Positions 39,724 through 50,070 of a stretch of 64,000 nt of DNA are shown piece after piece. Source of the stretch: Staphylococcus cohnii subsp. cohnii (GTDB lineage Bacteria; Bacillota; Bacilli; Staphylococcales; Staphylococcaceae); the NCBI RefSeq assembly GCF_002902365.1, contig NZ_PPQC01000036.1, forward strand, positions 79,548 to 143,547, given 5' to 3'. Position numbers and translations under genes: made by a program. The notes under the pieces were generated by a model. The model did not search any database and had not been told where the DNA came from. It saw only the letters and a program-made list of their open reading frames with translations. Positions within the stretch are counted from its first letter, which is position 1; the number at the start of each line of letters is the position of its first letter.

Positions 39724-40536
39724 CTATTGCTCCTTTAATATTTTTTTTATTTTTTCTATTTCATTTAATGCATTTTCTTTATTTATATGATGGTTGTAAT
39801 GATCGATAAACTTTTCTACAGGTTTTAACAAATGAATAAAAATTGGTGTGTAATCTTTGTTGTCATCTTTTCCAGTGAATTCAGTAGTTTCATTTGGCTG
39901 ATTCATAATATCTCTAACTTCATTTCTAAAATCATCTGCTTGCTTTTTGTAATACTCACGTTCACTTTGTAAATGTTCATTCATATTTTTAATGCTTTGA
40001 TAATCCTCTGGCTCCATGTATTTCTCAATCACTTCCGGATCTCTATCCTCTGCCTCTTCTAACTGTTTACGTGCAATTGATTCAGAACGTTGTGCTTGTT
40101 CTAGTTGGGATTCTAGTTGGGATTTTTCTTCGTCGCGTTGTTTGAGTTGTTTTTTGTATTTTTCTAATTCTCTAGTTGTCGCTTCATCTATTGACTTGTT
40201 ACCATTTTCGGTTTCGATACCGTTTTCTATAACGTGATTGCGTTGTTCTTCAGGCATAGTTGCTAATTGGTATAATGCTTTAATTCCTAAATGCAACACC
40301 GGTGTTGTATTTGAACTTCGAAACTCTTCTGCTATTTTTATGAACCTCTGAGCTTGTTGTTTGTGCATTCCTACATTTTCAAGCCATTTACCAAATTCAC
40401 CATGTACAAGATCGTTCTCTTTCACATGTTTTAATCTTCGACCAATTTCAAATATGGATTGACCTGCAATGTTTTGATAACTTTTAATTTCTGTTTCGAT
40501 AGTTGTTAAGTCATCACTGAGTTGTAATTCATTCAA
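39724..40536 (-). CDS. DUF3102 protein with long coiled coil
   Basis: A protein of 270 residues. Residues 1-110 are the DUF3102 domain (IGRRLKHVKENDLVHGEFGKW ... MHKQQAQRFIKIAEEF), found in phages and plasmids. Residues 125-215 form a coiled coil (ELEKYKKQLKQRDEEKSQLE). It begins with TTG eight bases after GGAGG; no in-frame ATG is near. It lies between cro and the ParB-like gene, a pairing that suggests joint function in early infection. Confidence 0.8.
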   Translation of the reverse strand: MNELQLSDDLTTIETEIKSYQNIAGQSIFEIGRRLKHVKENDLVHGEFGKWLENVGMHKQQAQRFIKIAEEFRSSNTTPVLHLGIKALYQLATMPEEQRNHVIENGIETENGNKSIDEATTRELEKYKKQLKQRDEEKSQLESQLEQAQRSESIARKQLEEAEDRDPEVIEKYMEPEDYQSIKNMNEHLQSEREYYKKQADDFRNEVRDIMNQPNETTEFTGKDDNKDYTPIFIHLLKPVEKFIDHYNHHINKENALNEIEKIKKILKEQ

Positions 40537-40788
40537 TTAATTTACCTCCTTGTTTTTATTTTGTTCTCTATCGGGAACGTTATGTGTAAAAAAAATATCT
40601 AAGTTATTAGTTTCGTAACCTAATATTTTAGCCATTTTTATAAACTCATTTGCACCGATATCTACAAATCCGTTTTCTCTTTTGGCATAAGGTGTTCTTG
40701 TTTTCCACCCCATTTTGTGAGCCATCTCATCTTGCGTAATTCCACAAGCAATTCTTTCGGCTCTCAATCGCTTGAGATTCAGTATCAT
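40537..40788 (-). CDS. Cro-like repressor
   Basis: A protein of 83 residues with an XRE-type HTH (LRAERIACGITQDEMAHKMG ... TPYAKRENG). It is the first gene of the leftward early operon, divergent from the CI-like gene with four operator-like sites between, so it is the likely lytic-side repressor. The ATG follows TTGGAGGTGACAAT. Confidence 0.85.
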   Translation of the reverse strand: MILNLKRLRAERIACGITQDEMAHKMGWKTRTPYAKRENGFVDIGANEFIKMAKILGYETNNLDIFFTHNVPDREQNKNKEVN

Positions 40789-40804
40789 ATTGTCACCTCC
40801 AATC

Positions 40805-40954
40805 GTTCTCGTTTGAGAACTGTATATAACTTAACACGCTTCGTTCTCGTTGGTCAACACTTTTGTTATTTTTTTACTCAAAAAAGTTTTTTCTTCCTAT
40901 ATATTGTATTCTTTTGGGAACGGTGTTATAATCAAGATGTTCACTTAAGAGAAC
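40805..40954. promoter_or_regulatory. Lysogeny switch: four operator-like sites and divergent promoters
   Basis: Sites of the form GTTCTC-N4-GAGAAC: 40805-40820 (perfect), 40843-40858 (GTTCTC-GTTG-GTCAAC), 40906-40921 (GTATTC-TTTT-GGGAAC) and 40939-40954 (GTTCAC-TTAA-GAGAAC). The rightward promoter has TTGTAT at 40904-40909 and TATAAT at 40927-40932 (17-base spacer); the third site overlaps it and the fourth lies at its start point. The leftward promoter has TTGACC at 40852-40857 and TTAAGT at 40829-40834, also 17 apart, with the second site over its -35 and the first just downstream. Confidence 0.75.
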
Positions 40955-40981
40955 AAATAAATTATTCGGGAGATACTAAAA

Positions 40982-41314
40982 ATGAGAACAAATGATGAAA
41001 TAATCACGGTAATTAAAACAACATTAAAAGAACAAAACATGTCACTTAGTGAATTGGCTCGTCGTGTGGGAATGGCTAAATCCGCTGTATCACGTTATTT
41101 AAATTTAACTAGAGAGTTCCCTTTGAATCGTGCAGAAGATTTTGCTAAAGCACTTCATATTAGTACTGAATATTTACTTGGGTTTGAAGAAAATGAACAA
41201 GAACAACCAGAACAAGACACAATCGCAGCACATTTTGATAAAGATGGCTTAACAGAAGATGAAATAGAAGAAGTTAATAAATTCATAGAATGGGTTAAGA
41301 ATAGAGATAAGTAA
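40982..41314 (+). CDS. CI-like repressor (short form without protease domain)
   Basis: A protein of 110 residues: an XRE-type HTH at 20-40 (SLSELARRVGMAKSAVSRYL) with HISTEYLLGFEEN after it, and an acidic C-terminal helix. It lacks the S24 autocleavage domain of larger repressors, so induction would not go by RecA-driven self-cutting. The ImmA-like gene directly downstream is a candidate inactivator. The ATG follows GGGAGATACTAAAA. Confidence 0.85.
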   Translation: MRTNDEIITVIKTTLKEQNMSLSELARRVGMAKSAVSRYLNLTREFPLNRAEDFAKALHISTEYLLGFEENEQEQPEQDTIAAHFDKDGLTEDEIEEVNKFIEWVKNRDK

Positions 41315-41325
41315 GGGGTTTTTGT

Positions 41326-41790
41326 ATGGGGTTATACGAAGATTTATGTATGGCAAACGAAAATGTAGAAATTAAAGAAACCAGTCGCTTACCTAGTTTT
41401 CAACCCGGTTGTTATATAAATGGAGAAATTTTTATAAAAAATAACATATCTGACATTAGAAAAGCAGAAGTGTTATTTGAAGAATTAGGTCATCATGAAA
41501 AGACATATGGGAATATACTTGACCAGTCTAAATGGATTAACCGTAAATTTGAAAATTACGCAGTAAGACATGGTTATCAAGCTGCCCTACCATTACGTTT
41601 AATTATAGAAGCATATCATTATGGAATAAGTAACTTACACGAGTTGGCAGAATATGTCGAGTTAAGCGAAGAGTACATAATTAAAGTGATTGAGTTTTAT
41701 AAAAAGAAATATGGTTTATCCACCTATTACAAAGGATACGTAATCAAGTTTGAACCGTTACAAGTATTTGAATTTAAAAATTTAGATTAA
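41326..41790 (+). CDS. ImmA/IrrE-like protein
   Basis: A protein of 154 residues. The motif EELGHHEKTYG near residue 52 corresponds to the HExxH zinc site of ImmA/IrrE metalloproteases, but the first His is Glu here. The gene lies 11 bases after the repressor gene. In ICEBs1 and several phages, ImmA cleaves the neighbouring repressor to trigger induction. By position this protein should serve or antagonise the CI-like repressor; whether it is still a protease is open. Confidence 0.75.
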   Translation: MGLYEDLCMANENVEIKETSRLPSFQPGCYINGEIFIKNNISDIRKAEVLFEELGHHEKTYGNILDQSKWINRKFENYAVRHGYQAALPLRLIIEAYHYGISNLHELAEYVELSEEYIIKVIEFYKKKYGLSTYYKGYVIKFEPLQVFEFKNLD

Positions 41791-41805
41791 AAGGAGTAAT
41801 ATATT

Positions 41806-42297
41806 ATGGCTAAAAAAACAAAAAACTTATCATTAGTTAAAGAAACAGTACTAAATGAAAATGAAGAAATACAATATAGTATATTTGGAACTTATGAAAC
41901 TAAAACGTTAGGACAAGAAACAATTAAAAATGGCGTTTTAGTAGCAACGAATAAACGCATTATTTTTTACGCTAAAAGATTCAGTGGTTATGATTTAGAA
42001 AATTTTGATTATAATAAAATAAGTACATTTGAATTAAGTAAAAAATTTACTGGGAATACTTTGTCTTTTTATTCCAGTGGTAATAAAGTTAATATGAAAT
42101 GGATAAATGATTCTGAATTGGATGATTTTATAGCTTATGTAAATGATAAAATGCAAGAACCAAAAGAAAAACCTTCTCAAACTGAAAATAAAAATGATAA
42201 CTTAGAGCAAATCAAACAATTAAAAGAACTTTTAGATATGGAAGCAATAACGCAAGAAGAATTTGATTTAAAGAAAAAACAATTGTTAAATTTGTAA
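41806..42297 (+). CDS. bPH-domain protein with C-terminal SHOCT motif
   Basis: A protein of 163 residues. Residues 15-120 form a bacterial pleckstrin-like domain of YokE type (NGVLVATNKRIIFYAKRFSG ... NTLSFYSSGNKVNMKWIND). The last 30 residues are a SHOCT motif (IKQLKELLDMEAITQEEF DLKKKQLL, read without the space). Such proteins are often part of lysogeny-expressed cargo and have no settled function. It follows the ImmA-like gene by 15 bases after AAGGAGTAATAT and has its own terminator. Confidence 0.75.
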   Translation: MAKKTKNLSLVKETVLNENEEIQYSIFGTYETKTLGQETIKNGVLVATNKRIIFYAKRFSGYDLENFDYNKISTFELSKKFTGNTLSFYSSGNKVNMKWINDSELDDFIAYVNDKMQEPKEKPSQTENKNDNLEQIKQLKELLDMEAITQEEFDLKKKQLLNL

Positions 42298-42373
42298 ATT
42301 TGCATATACGATATGTTAGGTGAAGAAAAATTATTGGTCGTGTTGTCGCAAGTCAAAAAAACATATTAATACT

Positions 42374-42396
42374 AGCGTCCTTAGTGGCGCTTTTAT
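42374..42396 (+). terminator. Terminator after the bPH gene
   Basis: AGCGTC pairs with GGCGCT around a short loop and is followed by TTTTATATAAAATTT. It separates the repressor transcript from the lipoprotein gene. Confidence 0.6.
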
Positions 42397-42425
42397 ATAA
42401 AATTTATTATTAAGGAGAATGTGAA

Positions 42426-42974
42426 GTGAAAAAGGTTTTATTTTTAATATTAGCAAGTTTCTTGGTATTAGCAGCATGTGGACAAGAAGAAAGTAAGTCG
42501 GAAGATAAGAAAGAAACAAAATCATCTAGCAAAGATAAAAAGAAAGAAGATAAGAAGTCAGATGATGATAAAAAAGACAATAAGAAATCAGATGAAGAAA
42601 AATCTAAAACAGATGATAAAAGTTCTGAACAAGTAGCAGATAATGAAAATGTAAATACAGAAGAACAACCTAACCAAACACAACAACAGCAAGCCCCTAT
42701 TCAACAGGAACCTACCGACCAAGAAAAAATGGAGGCAAACGCAAAAGTAGCCAAAGAAAATGGTTACACAGGTATACCGAATGGAGATGCAGGTTTAATT
42801 GACCCAGAAGAAGCTAATAGACAACTTGAAGAAAATGAAGCTGCAATGGAGAGAGAAGAATCGCAAAAAGAAAGTGAAATAGATGCAATCAATGAAAAAA
42901 TGGATGATCCTAACATTTCAGATGAACGATATAATGAATTAGTAGATGAATATAATGCAAAAATTGAAGAATAA
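42426..42974 (+). CDS. Phage-encoded lipoprotein, possible superinfection exclusion
   Basis: A protein of 182 residues. MKKVLFLILASFLVLAAC is a lipoprotein signal with lipidated Cys18. A very charged Lys/Asp/Glu/Ser stretch (about 22-75) and a Gln-rich part follow, then a small acidic helical domain (EEANRQLEENEAAMEREE). It starts with GTG eight bases after AAGGAG. Lipoproteins beside the integrase of Gram-positive prophages can block DNA injection by related phages (as Ltp of Streptococcus phage TP-J34); that role is inference here. Confidence 0.8.
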   Translation: MKKVLFLILASFLVLAACGQEESKSEDKKETKSSSKDKKKEDKKSDDDKKDNKKSDEEKSKTDDKSSEQVADNENVNTEEQPNQTQQQQAPIQQEPTDQEKMEANAKVAKENGYTGIPNGDAGLIDPEEANRQLEENEAAMEREESQKESEIDAINEKMDDPNISDERYNELVDEYNAKIEE

Positions 42975-42981
42975 TTTTACG

Positions 42982-43010
42982 GGTAGCTCGCCTACCCTTA
43001 TTATTTTTTA
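42982..43010 (+). terminator. Terminator after the lipoprotein gene
   Basis: GGGTAG, loop CTCGC, CTACCC, then TTATTATTTTTT. It isolates the lipoprotein gene from the integrase. Confidence 0.85.
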
Positions 43011-43035
43011 TCTTTTTTAGGAGGAATTGATAAAT

Positions 43036-44094
43036 ATGCCGATATATAAAGATGATAATACAAATAAATGGTATTTTTCCACTCGTTATAAAGATGTATA
43101 TGGTAATAACAAACGGAAAGTGAAACGTGGTTTCAATACAAAACGTGAAGCTAAATCAGCAGAAGCAAATTTTCTAACAGAAATAGAGACGGGTTACAGT
43201 GATTCTAATACGTTTGATTATGTATTTAATCATTATTTAGAACACACGGACTTGAGAAAAAAGACACGCCGAAGAAAAGTAAATGAATATAACAAACATA
43301 TTAAAGATAAATTCGGTCATATTAAAATGAATCAAATTAAACAAAACCAATGCCAAGAATTCAGAACATATTTAATGAGTGCCGTAAATAGTCCAAATAC
43401 AGCAAGAGCGATATGGTCTAGTTTTAAAGTTGTTATTAATCACGCAAAAAAACATTTTGGTTTGCGTATAGATCCAACTATTTCAATTACACCTATTCCT
43501 AGAGTGAAACCTAAACCTAAATATATGTTAAGAGAGGAGTTTGAAGATAAGATAAATAATATTAAAGAAGATGATTATAGAGAGTTGCTTTATTTAATGT
43601 TTTATACGGGTTTACGTGTGGGAGAAGCTATGGCTTTAACTTGGGAGGATTACAACAAATATAAAAAAGAGATATCCATCAATAAAACGATGGATACCTC
43701 AAATAGAGAAATTTATAATCGTGCCAAAAATGAATCTTCTGAAGACATTGTACCATTACCAAGTTTCATAAACCAAATGTTAGCTAATAGATACGAACGA
43801 GAAAAAGTAAAATATAAATATTTTGATGAAACTTCTTATTTTATATTTGGTGGAATGGAACCTAAGCACTATAAGCACTTACAAAAGAAATATAAAGAAG
43901 TATTTCCACAATATGATGTTCATACTTTAAGACACTCATACGCATCTTATTTAGCCAACAGCGGTGTAGATATTTTTGTCTTACAATCTTTAATGCGTCA
44001 CTCTCAAATAACAGAAACAATGCAAACTTATAGCCATTTATATACCCAGAAAAAACACGATGCTATCGCTGTTTTCGAGAATTTTCAAAAATAA
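43036..44094 (+). CDS. int: Site-specific tyrosine integrase
   Basis: A protein of 352 residues that inserts and removes the prophage at sufB. The N-terminus (PIYKDDNTNKWYFSTRYKD) is an AP2-like arm-binding domain and a SAM-like core-binding domain follows. The catalytic domain shows Arg194 (TGLRVGEA), His296 and Arg299 (HTLRHSYASY), His322 (LMRHSQI) and the nucleophile Tyr332 (QTYSH). The ATG at 43036 follows AGGAGG. Its stop abuts the arm-type repeats and lies 70 bases before the sufB stop. Confidence 0.95.
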   Translation: MPIYKDDNTNKWYFSTRYKDVYGNNKRKVKRGFNTKREAKSAEANFLTEIETGYSDSNTFDYVFNHYLEHTDLRKKTRRRKVNEYNKHIKDKFGHIKMNQIKQNQCQEFRTYLMSAVNSPNTARAIWSSFKVVINHAKKHFGLRIDPTISITPIPRVKPKPKYMLREEFEDKINNIKEDDYRELLYLMFYTGLRVGEAMALTWEDYNKYKKEISINKTMDTSNREIYNRAKNESSEDIVPLPSFINQMLANRYEREKVKYKYFDETSYFIFGGMEPKHYKHLQKKYKEVFPQYDVHTLRHSYASYLANSGVDIFVLQSLMRHSQITETMQTYSHLYTQKKHDAIAVFENFQK

Positions 44095-44115
44095 AATGGT
44101 ATCAAAATGGTATCA
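44095..44115. repeat. Integrase arm-type sites, right end (two AATGGTATCA repeats)
   Basis: AATGGTATCA at 44095-44104 and 44106-44115, directly after the integrase stop and in the same orientation as the pair at the left end. Confidence 0.65.
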
Positions 44116-44162
44116 TTAGACACTTATCCACAAGTAAAATAGCTCAGTGACAGTACTTACAG

Positions 44163-45560
44163 CTATCCAATACTGCCTTCCATTTCAAATTTGATAAGAC
44201 GATTCATTTCAACAGCATATTCCATTGGAAGCTCTTTTGTAAATGGTTCAATGAAGCCCATAACAATCATTTCTGTAGCTTCTTCTTCTGAAATACCACG
44301 ACTCATTAAATAGAATAATTGCTCTTCAGAAACTTTTGATACTTTTGCTTCATGTTCCAATGAAATATTATCATTAAATACTTCATTATATGGAATTGTA
44401 TCTGAAGTAGATTCATTATCTAAAATTAACGTATCACATTCAATGTTAGAACGTGCACCTTTAGCTTTACGGCCAAAGTGTACGATACCACGATAAATAA
44501 CTTTACCGCCATCTTTTGAAATAGATTTAGATACAATCGTAGATGAAGTGTTAGGTGCTTTATGAATCATTTTTGCACCAGCATCTTGAACTTGTCCTTT
44601 ACCAGCGAATGCAATTGATAGCGTACTACCTTTAGCACCTTCACCCATAAGCACACAGTTAGGATATTTCATTGTTAATTTAGAACCTAAGTTACCGTCA
44701 ACCCATTCCATATTACCATTCTCATGCACTAATGTACGTTTTGTAACTAAGTTATAAACGTTATTAGCCCAGTTTTGAATTGTAGTATAACGCACATGGG
44801 CATCTTTGTGGACGATAATTTCAACCACAGCTGAGTGTAGTGAACTTGTTGTATAAACTGGTGCAGTACAACCTTCTACATAGTTAACTGAAGCACCTTC
44901 ATCTGCAATGATTAGTGTACGTTCAAATTGTCCCATGTTTTCAGAGTTAATGCGGAAATACGCTTGTAAAGGCGTATCTAGTTTGATATTTTTTGGTATA
45001 TAAATGAATGATCCACCAGACCAAACAGCTGAATTAAGTGCTGAGAATTTGTTATCTCCAGCTGGTACAACTGTTGAGAAATATTGTTTAAATAATTCTT
45101 CGTTTTCTTTTAATGCAGTGTCTGTATCTTTAAAGACAATGCCTTTATCTTCTAGTTCTTTTTCCATATTGTGATAAACAACTTCTGATTCATATTGAGC
45201 TGAAACACCAGCAAGGTATTTTTGTTCTGCTTCAGGAATACCTAATTTATCAAATGTACGTTTGATTTCTTCTGGTACTTCATCCCATGAACGTTCAGTT
45301 TGTTCTGATGGCTTAACATAATAAGTGATATCATCAAAATTCAATTCTGATAAATCACCACCCCATTGAGGCATTGGCATTTTGTAGAATTGTTTTAATG
45401 CTTTCAATCTATAATTAAGCATCCATTCTGGTTCTTCTTTCATATTTGAAATTTCACGGACGATATTTTCTGTTAAACCGCGTTCTGATCTAAAAATGGA
45501 AACATCTTCATCATGGAAACCATATTGGTAATTGCCCACATCAGGTGCTTTTTTAGCCAT
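44163..45560 (-). CDS. sufB: SufB, Fe-S cluster scaffold subunit (3' end supplied by the prophage)
   Basis: A protein of 465 residues of the SufBCD scaffold that assembles Fe-S clusters. Typical parts are [20 protein letters not shown] at the N-terminus, [19 protein letters not shown], the YVEGCTAP segment with its conserved Cys, and [20 protein letters not shown] near the end. The ATG follows AAAAGGAGTG. The last five codons and the stop (44163-44175) come from the phage; they restore the same ending Gly-Ser-Ile-Gly with different codons. It is the last gene of the suf operon. Confidence 0.95.
   Translation of the reverse strand: MAKKAPDVGNYQYGFHDEDVSIFRSERGLTENIVREISNMKEEPEWMLNYRLKALKQFYKMPMPQWGGDLSELNFDDITYYVKPSEQTERSWDEVPEEIKRTFDKLGIPEAEQKYLAGVSAQYESEVVYHNMEKELEDKGIVFKDTDTALKENEELFKQYFSTVVPAGDNKFSALNSAVWSGGSFIYIPKNIKLDTPLQAYFRINSENMGQFERTLIIADEGASVNYVEGCTAPVYTTSSLHSAVVEIIVHKDAHVRYTTIQNWANNVYNLVTKRTLVHENGNMEWVDGNLGSKLTMKYPNCVLMGEGAKGSTLSIAFAGKGQVQDAGAKMIHKAPNTSSTIVSKSISKDGGKVIYRGIVHFGRKAKGARSNIECDTLILDNESTSDTIPYNEVFNDNISLEHEAKVSKVSEEQLFYLMSRGISEEEATEMIVMGFIEPFTKELPMEYAVEMNRLIKFEMEGSIG
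44176..44186. other. attR core (CCTTCCATTTC) within sufB
   Basis: The same 11 bases as attL at 3710-3720. To its right the sequence is host sufB; to its left it is phage DNA that completes the sufB frame. Confidence 0.8.
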
Positions 45561-45687
45561 TTAAATCACTCCTTTTATATATTAAAACGACTCGCGTCAA
45601 GATAACTTCATTTGTAGTTACATCGTAATCATGATGTTATGTCTAGTGTGAATGGAAATTTACACAATGTCAACGTATCAACATGGA

Positions 45688-47383
<1,696 letters not shown>

Positions 47384-47536
47384 TTAATTTAAAAAATCAA
47401 TAAAGAAACCGTAGCAATTTAAGAAATGCAACAAACTAACTTATATTAATTTATTTAATCTGAGCATTTTATAATAATGTTCAATCACATTCTCTTAAAA
47501 TTATTTTGCTGCGGATTCAATTGTATTTATTGTTTA

Positions 47537-48844
47537 TTATTTATTAACTTTTAATTCGATTACTTCACGTAATTTACGTTGAACATCTTCAATTGGCAAT
47601 TCACGTACAACTGGATCTAAGAAACCATGAATAACAAGACGTTCAGCTTCTTGACGAGAAATACCACGGCTCATTAAATAATATAATTGTTCAGGGTCAA
47701 CACGGCCAACGGATGCGGCATGTCCAGCCTCTACATCATCTTCATCGATAAGTAAGATAGGGTTCGCGTCACCGCGTGCTTTTTCAGAAAGCATAAGGAC
47801 ACGAGATTCTTGGTTCGCAATAGATTTCGTACCACCATGTTTAATATAGCCGATACCATTAAATACTGTTTGCGCGCCTTCTAACATTACACCGTGTTTT
47901 AAGATGTAGCCATTTGTTTCCTTACCATATTGCACAATTTTAGAAGTTAAATTAATTTTCTGACTACCAGTACCTACAACCACTGATTTGAGTTCACTTT
48001 CAGAACGGTCACCAATTAAATTAGTTGTATTATCAATGATTTGACTACCTTCGTTCATTAAACCTAACGCCCAATTTATAGTAGCATCTGCTTCAGTAAC
48101 ACCACGGCGAATAATGTGGCCGGTGAAACCTTTATCTAAATAATCTACTGAACCGTATGTGATTTTTGAATTAGCACCAGCACTTACTTCTGAAACAATA
48201 TTAAGTTGGTTACCTTCTCCACTTGCGATTGATAAATAGTTTTCAACGTAAGTTACTTCAGCACTTTCTTCAGTTGCAATAATGACATGGTTGAAGAAAC
48301 TTGCATTTTCATCATCGTGTAATACTACATATTGGATTGGGTGTTCAACCACTACATTTTTGGGAACATATACGAATACGCCACCATTAAGTAATGCAGT
48401 ATGTAGTGCTGTCAATCTATGTTCATCAACTGTAACAGTTTCATTCATGAAATATTTTTTTACTAAATCAGGATGGTTGATTAAAGCTTCTGCTAGGCCT
48501 TCAACGACAACGCCATCATTTTGAGCTGAATCAGAAACTTTCGTGAACGCTAATGTATTATTATGTTGGATAACCAAATTCTCAGTGTTTTCAACATCAA
48601 TAATCTCTCTAACTTCACTTGGTAATTCTTCTAATGATTCATATAAGTTACCTGTTGTTTCATGTTGCTTAAATGAATCAAAGTCCCATCTCGTGATTTT
48701 TGTTTTATCTGGTTTTGGCATTTCTAAAGTTTCAGTTAATTGCAACGCTTCTTTACGTAATTCAGTTAACCAAGAAGGTTCATTATGGGCTTGTGAATAT
48801 TCAACAAGTTGAGCTTCAGAAATGTTCAAAGTTTCAGTCGTCAT
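47537..48844 (-). CDS. sufD: SufD, Fe-S cluster assembly subunit
   Basis: A protein of 435 residues paralogous to SufB: HTALLNGGVFVYVPKNVVVE, the beta-helix core, and EDDVEAGHAASVGRVDPEQL with the conserved His of SufD, followed by [19 protein letters not shown]. It pairs with SufB and SufC. The ATG at 48844 follows GGAGGAAAAAAGT; a longer frame upstream lacks a site. A gap of 162 bases follows before sufS with no gene in it. Confidence 0.95.
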   Translation of the reverse strand: MTTETLNISEAQLVEYSQAHNEPSWLTELRKEALQLTETLEMPKPDKTKITRWDFDSFKQHETTGNLYESLEELPSEVREIIDVENTENLVIQHNNTLAFTKVSDSAQNDGVVVEGLAEALINHPDLVKKYFMNETVTVDEHRLTALHTALLNGGVFVYVPKNVVVEHPIQYVVLHDDENASFFNHVIIATEESAEVTYVENYLSIASGEGNQLNIVSEVSAGANSKITYGSVDYLDKGFTGHIIRRGVTEADATINWALGLMNEGSQIIDNTTNLIGDRSESELKSVVVGTGSQKINLTSKIVQYGKETNGYILKHGVMLEGAQTVFNGIGYIKHGGTKSIANQESRVLMLSEKARGDANPILLIDEDDVEAGHAASVGRVDPEQLYYLMSRGISRQEAERLVIHGFLDPVVRELPIEDVQRKLREVIELKVNK

Positions 48845-48944
48845 ACTTTTTTCCTCCCATTTGATGATTGTATGATTTAACTCATCGGTATAAATCAAAA
48901 CCTAAATCTTCATCTATAATATTATTTTTCATATGAATTAAGAC

Positions 48945-49706
48945 TTATTCTGCAGCATTAAACTCTTCTTTAACCCATTCATAACCTTCTTCTTCAAGGC
49001 GTTTCGCTAATTCAGGTCCTCCTGAAGTAACAATTTTTCCACCATACATAACGTGTACATGATCAGGTGTAATATAATTTAATAGTCGTTGATAGTGCGT
49101 AATGATTAATGACCCAAACGTTTCTCCACGCATTTGATTGATACCTTTTGAAACTACTTTTAATGCATCAATATCTAACCCTGAGTCAATTTCATCTAAA
49201 ATAGCAAATTTAGGTTCTAACATCATTAATTGAAGAATTTCATTACGTTTTTTCTCCCCACCTGAAAATCCTTCGTTTAAATAACGTTGTGCCATATCTT
49301 GATCAATATCTAAAAAGTCCATTTCTTTGTCTAACTTTTTAATGAATTGCATTAAATTAATTTCTTCGCCTTCTTCACGTTTAGCGTTTATCGCTGAACG
49401 CATAAAGTCAGCATTCGTTACACCAGTGATTTCTGATGGATATTGCATTGCTAGGAATAATCCAGCTTTGGCACGATCATCAACATCTAGTTCTAAAATG
49501 TTGACGCCGTCTAATAGTACCTCACCTTGTGTTACTTCATAGCTTGGGTGTCCCATGATTGCAGATGATAATGTTGATTTACCTGTACCATTAGGTCCCA
49601 TTACTGCATGTATTTCTCCTGTGTTAATTGTTAGATTAACACCTTTAAGAATCTCTTTACCTTCAATAGACACATGTAGGTCTTTAATTTCTAATGTTGA
49701 TGGCAT
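48945..49706 (-). CDS. sufC: SufC, ATPase of the Fe-S scaffold
   Basis: An ABC-type ATPase of 253 residues. Walker A is [11 protein letters not shown], the signature is [10 protein letters not shown] and Walker B is [12 protein letters not shown]. It binds SufB and SufD and powers the scaffold's shape change. It is the first gene of the operon. The ATG follows GGAGGGAATAT. Confidence 0.95.
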   Translation of the reverse strand: MPSTLEIKDLHVSIEGKEILKGVNLTINTGEIHAVMGPNGTGKSTLSSAIMGHPSYEVTQGEVLLDGVNILELDVDDRAKAGLFLAMQYPSEITGVTNADFMRSAINAKREEGEEINLMQFIKKLDKEMDFLDIDQDMAQRYLNEGFSGGEKKRNEILQLMMLEPKFAILDEIDSGLDIDALKVVSKGINQMRGETFGSLIITHYQRLLNYITPDHVHVMYGGKIVTSGGPELAKRLEEEGYEWVKEEFNAAE

Positions 49707-49746
49707 ACATATTCCCTCCGTATTATATGATATGTTTTTCCTATCC

Positions 49747-49775
49747 AGTTTATAATAATTTTAATCTACAGTCAA
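49747..49775 (-). promoter_or_regulatory. Likely suf operon promoter
   Basis: On the minus strand TTGACT (49770-49775) and TAAACT (49747-49752) are 17 bases apart, about 40 bases upstream of the sufC start. I see no clear operator beside it. Confidence 0.45.
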
Positions 49776-50070
49776 AAGACTGAGCCCTTGTTACACCTTC
49801 TAATTATAACGCAGTTGTGTTGGAATATAAACCTTTTCAAGTGTTAAATTAAAATTGTTATCAAAATACAATGATTTTTGATAGTACATTAATAAATTCT
49901 TTAACTGATAATATAAGATGTGATGTTCTCAACTCATTTATTCCTATATCATTTATTATAAGCAAAGCATATTCTATAATCATTCATTCATTTTAACTTT
50001 TGTTTTAATATAGTTATAAGACAAATTGTGCTATCATTTTCAATATATTTTAGATAGAAAGGATTTTGGT
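49776..50070. other. Intergenic region between sufC and the DUF368 gene
   Basis: About 300 bases between divergent genes, AT-rich. Besides the suf promoter at its edge I find no gene, repeat or clear RNA structure. Confidence 0.5.

Larger units (their letters stand above)
3710..44186. mobile_element. Complete siphovirus prophage integrated in the 3' end of sufB
   Basis: About 40.5 kb bounded by direct copies of CCTTCCATTTC. It carries in order: integrase, lysogeny switch, recombination and replication genes, late regulator, HNH/terminase, HK97-type head genes, tail with tape measure, Dit and Tal, holin and endolysin. All core modules are present and I see no frameshift or nonsense disruption in a core gene, so it may be inducible. 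The head and terminase types suggest the cos-packaging staphylococcal siphoviruses. Structural genes run leftward, away from the integrase, as in other staphylococcal prophages. Confidence 0.95.
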
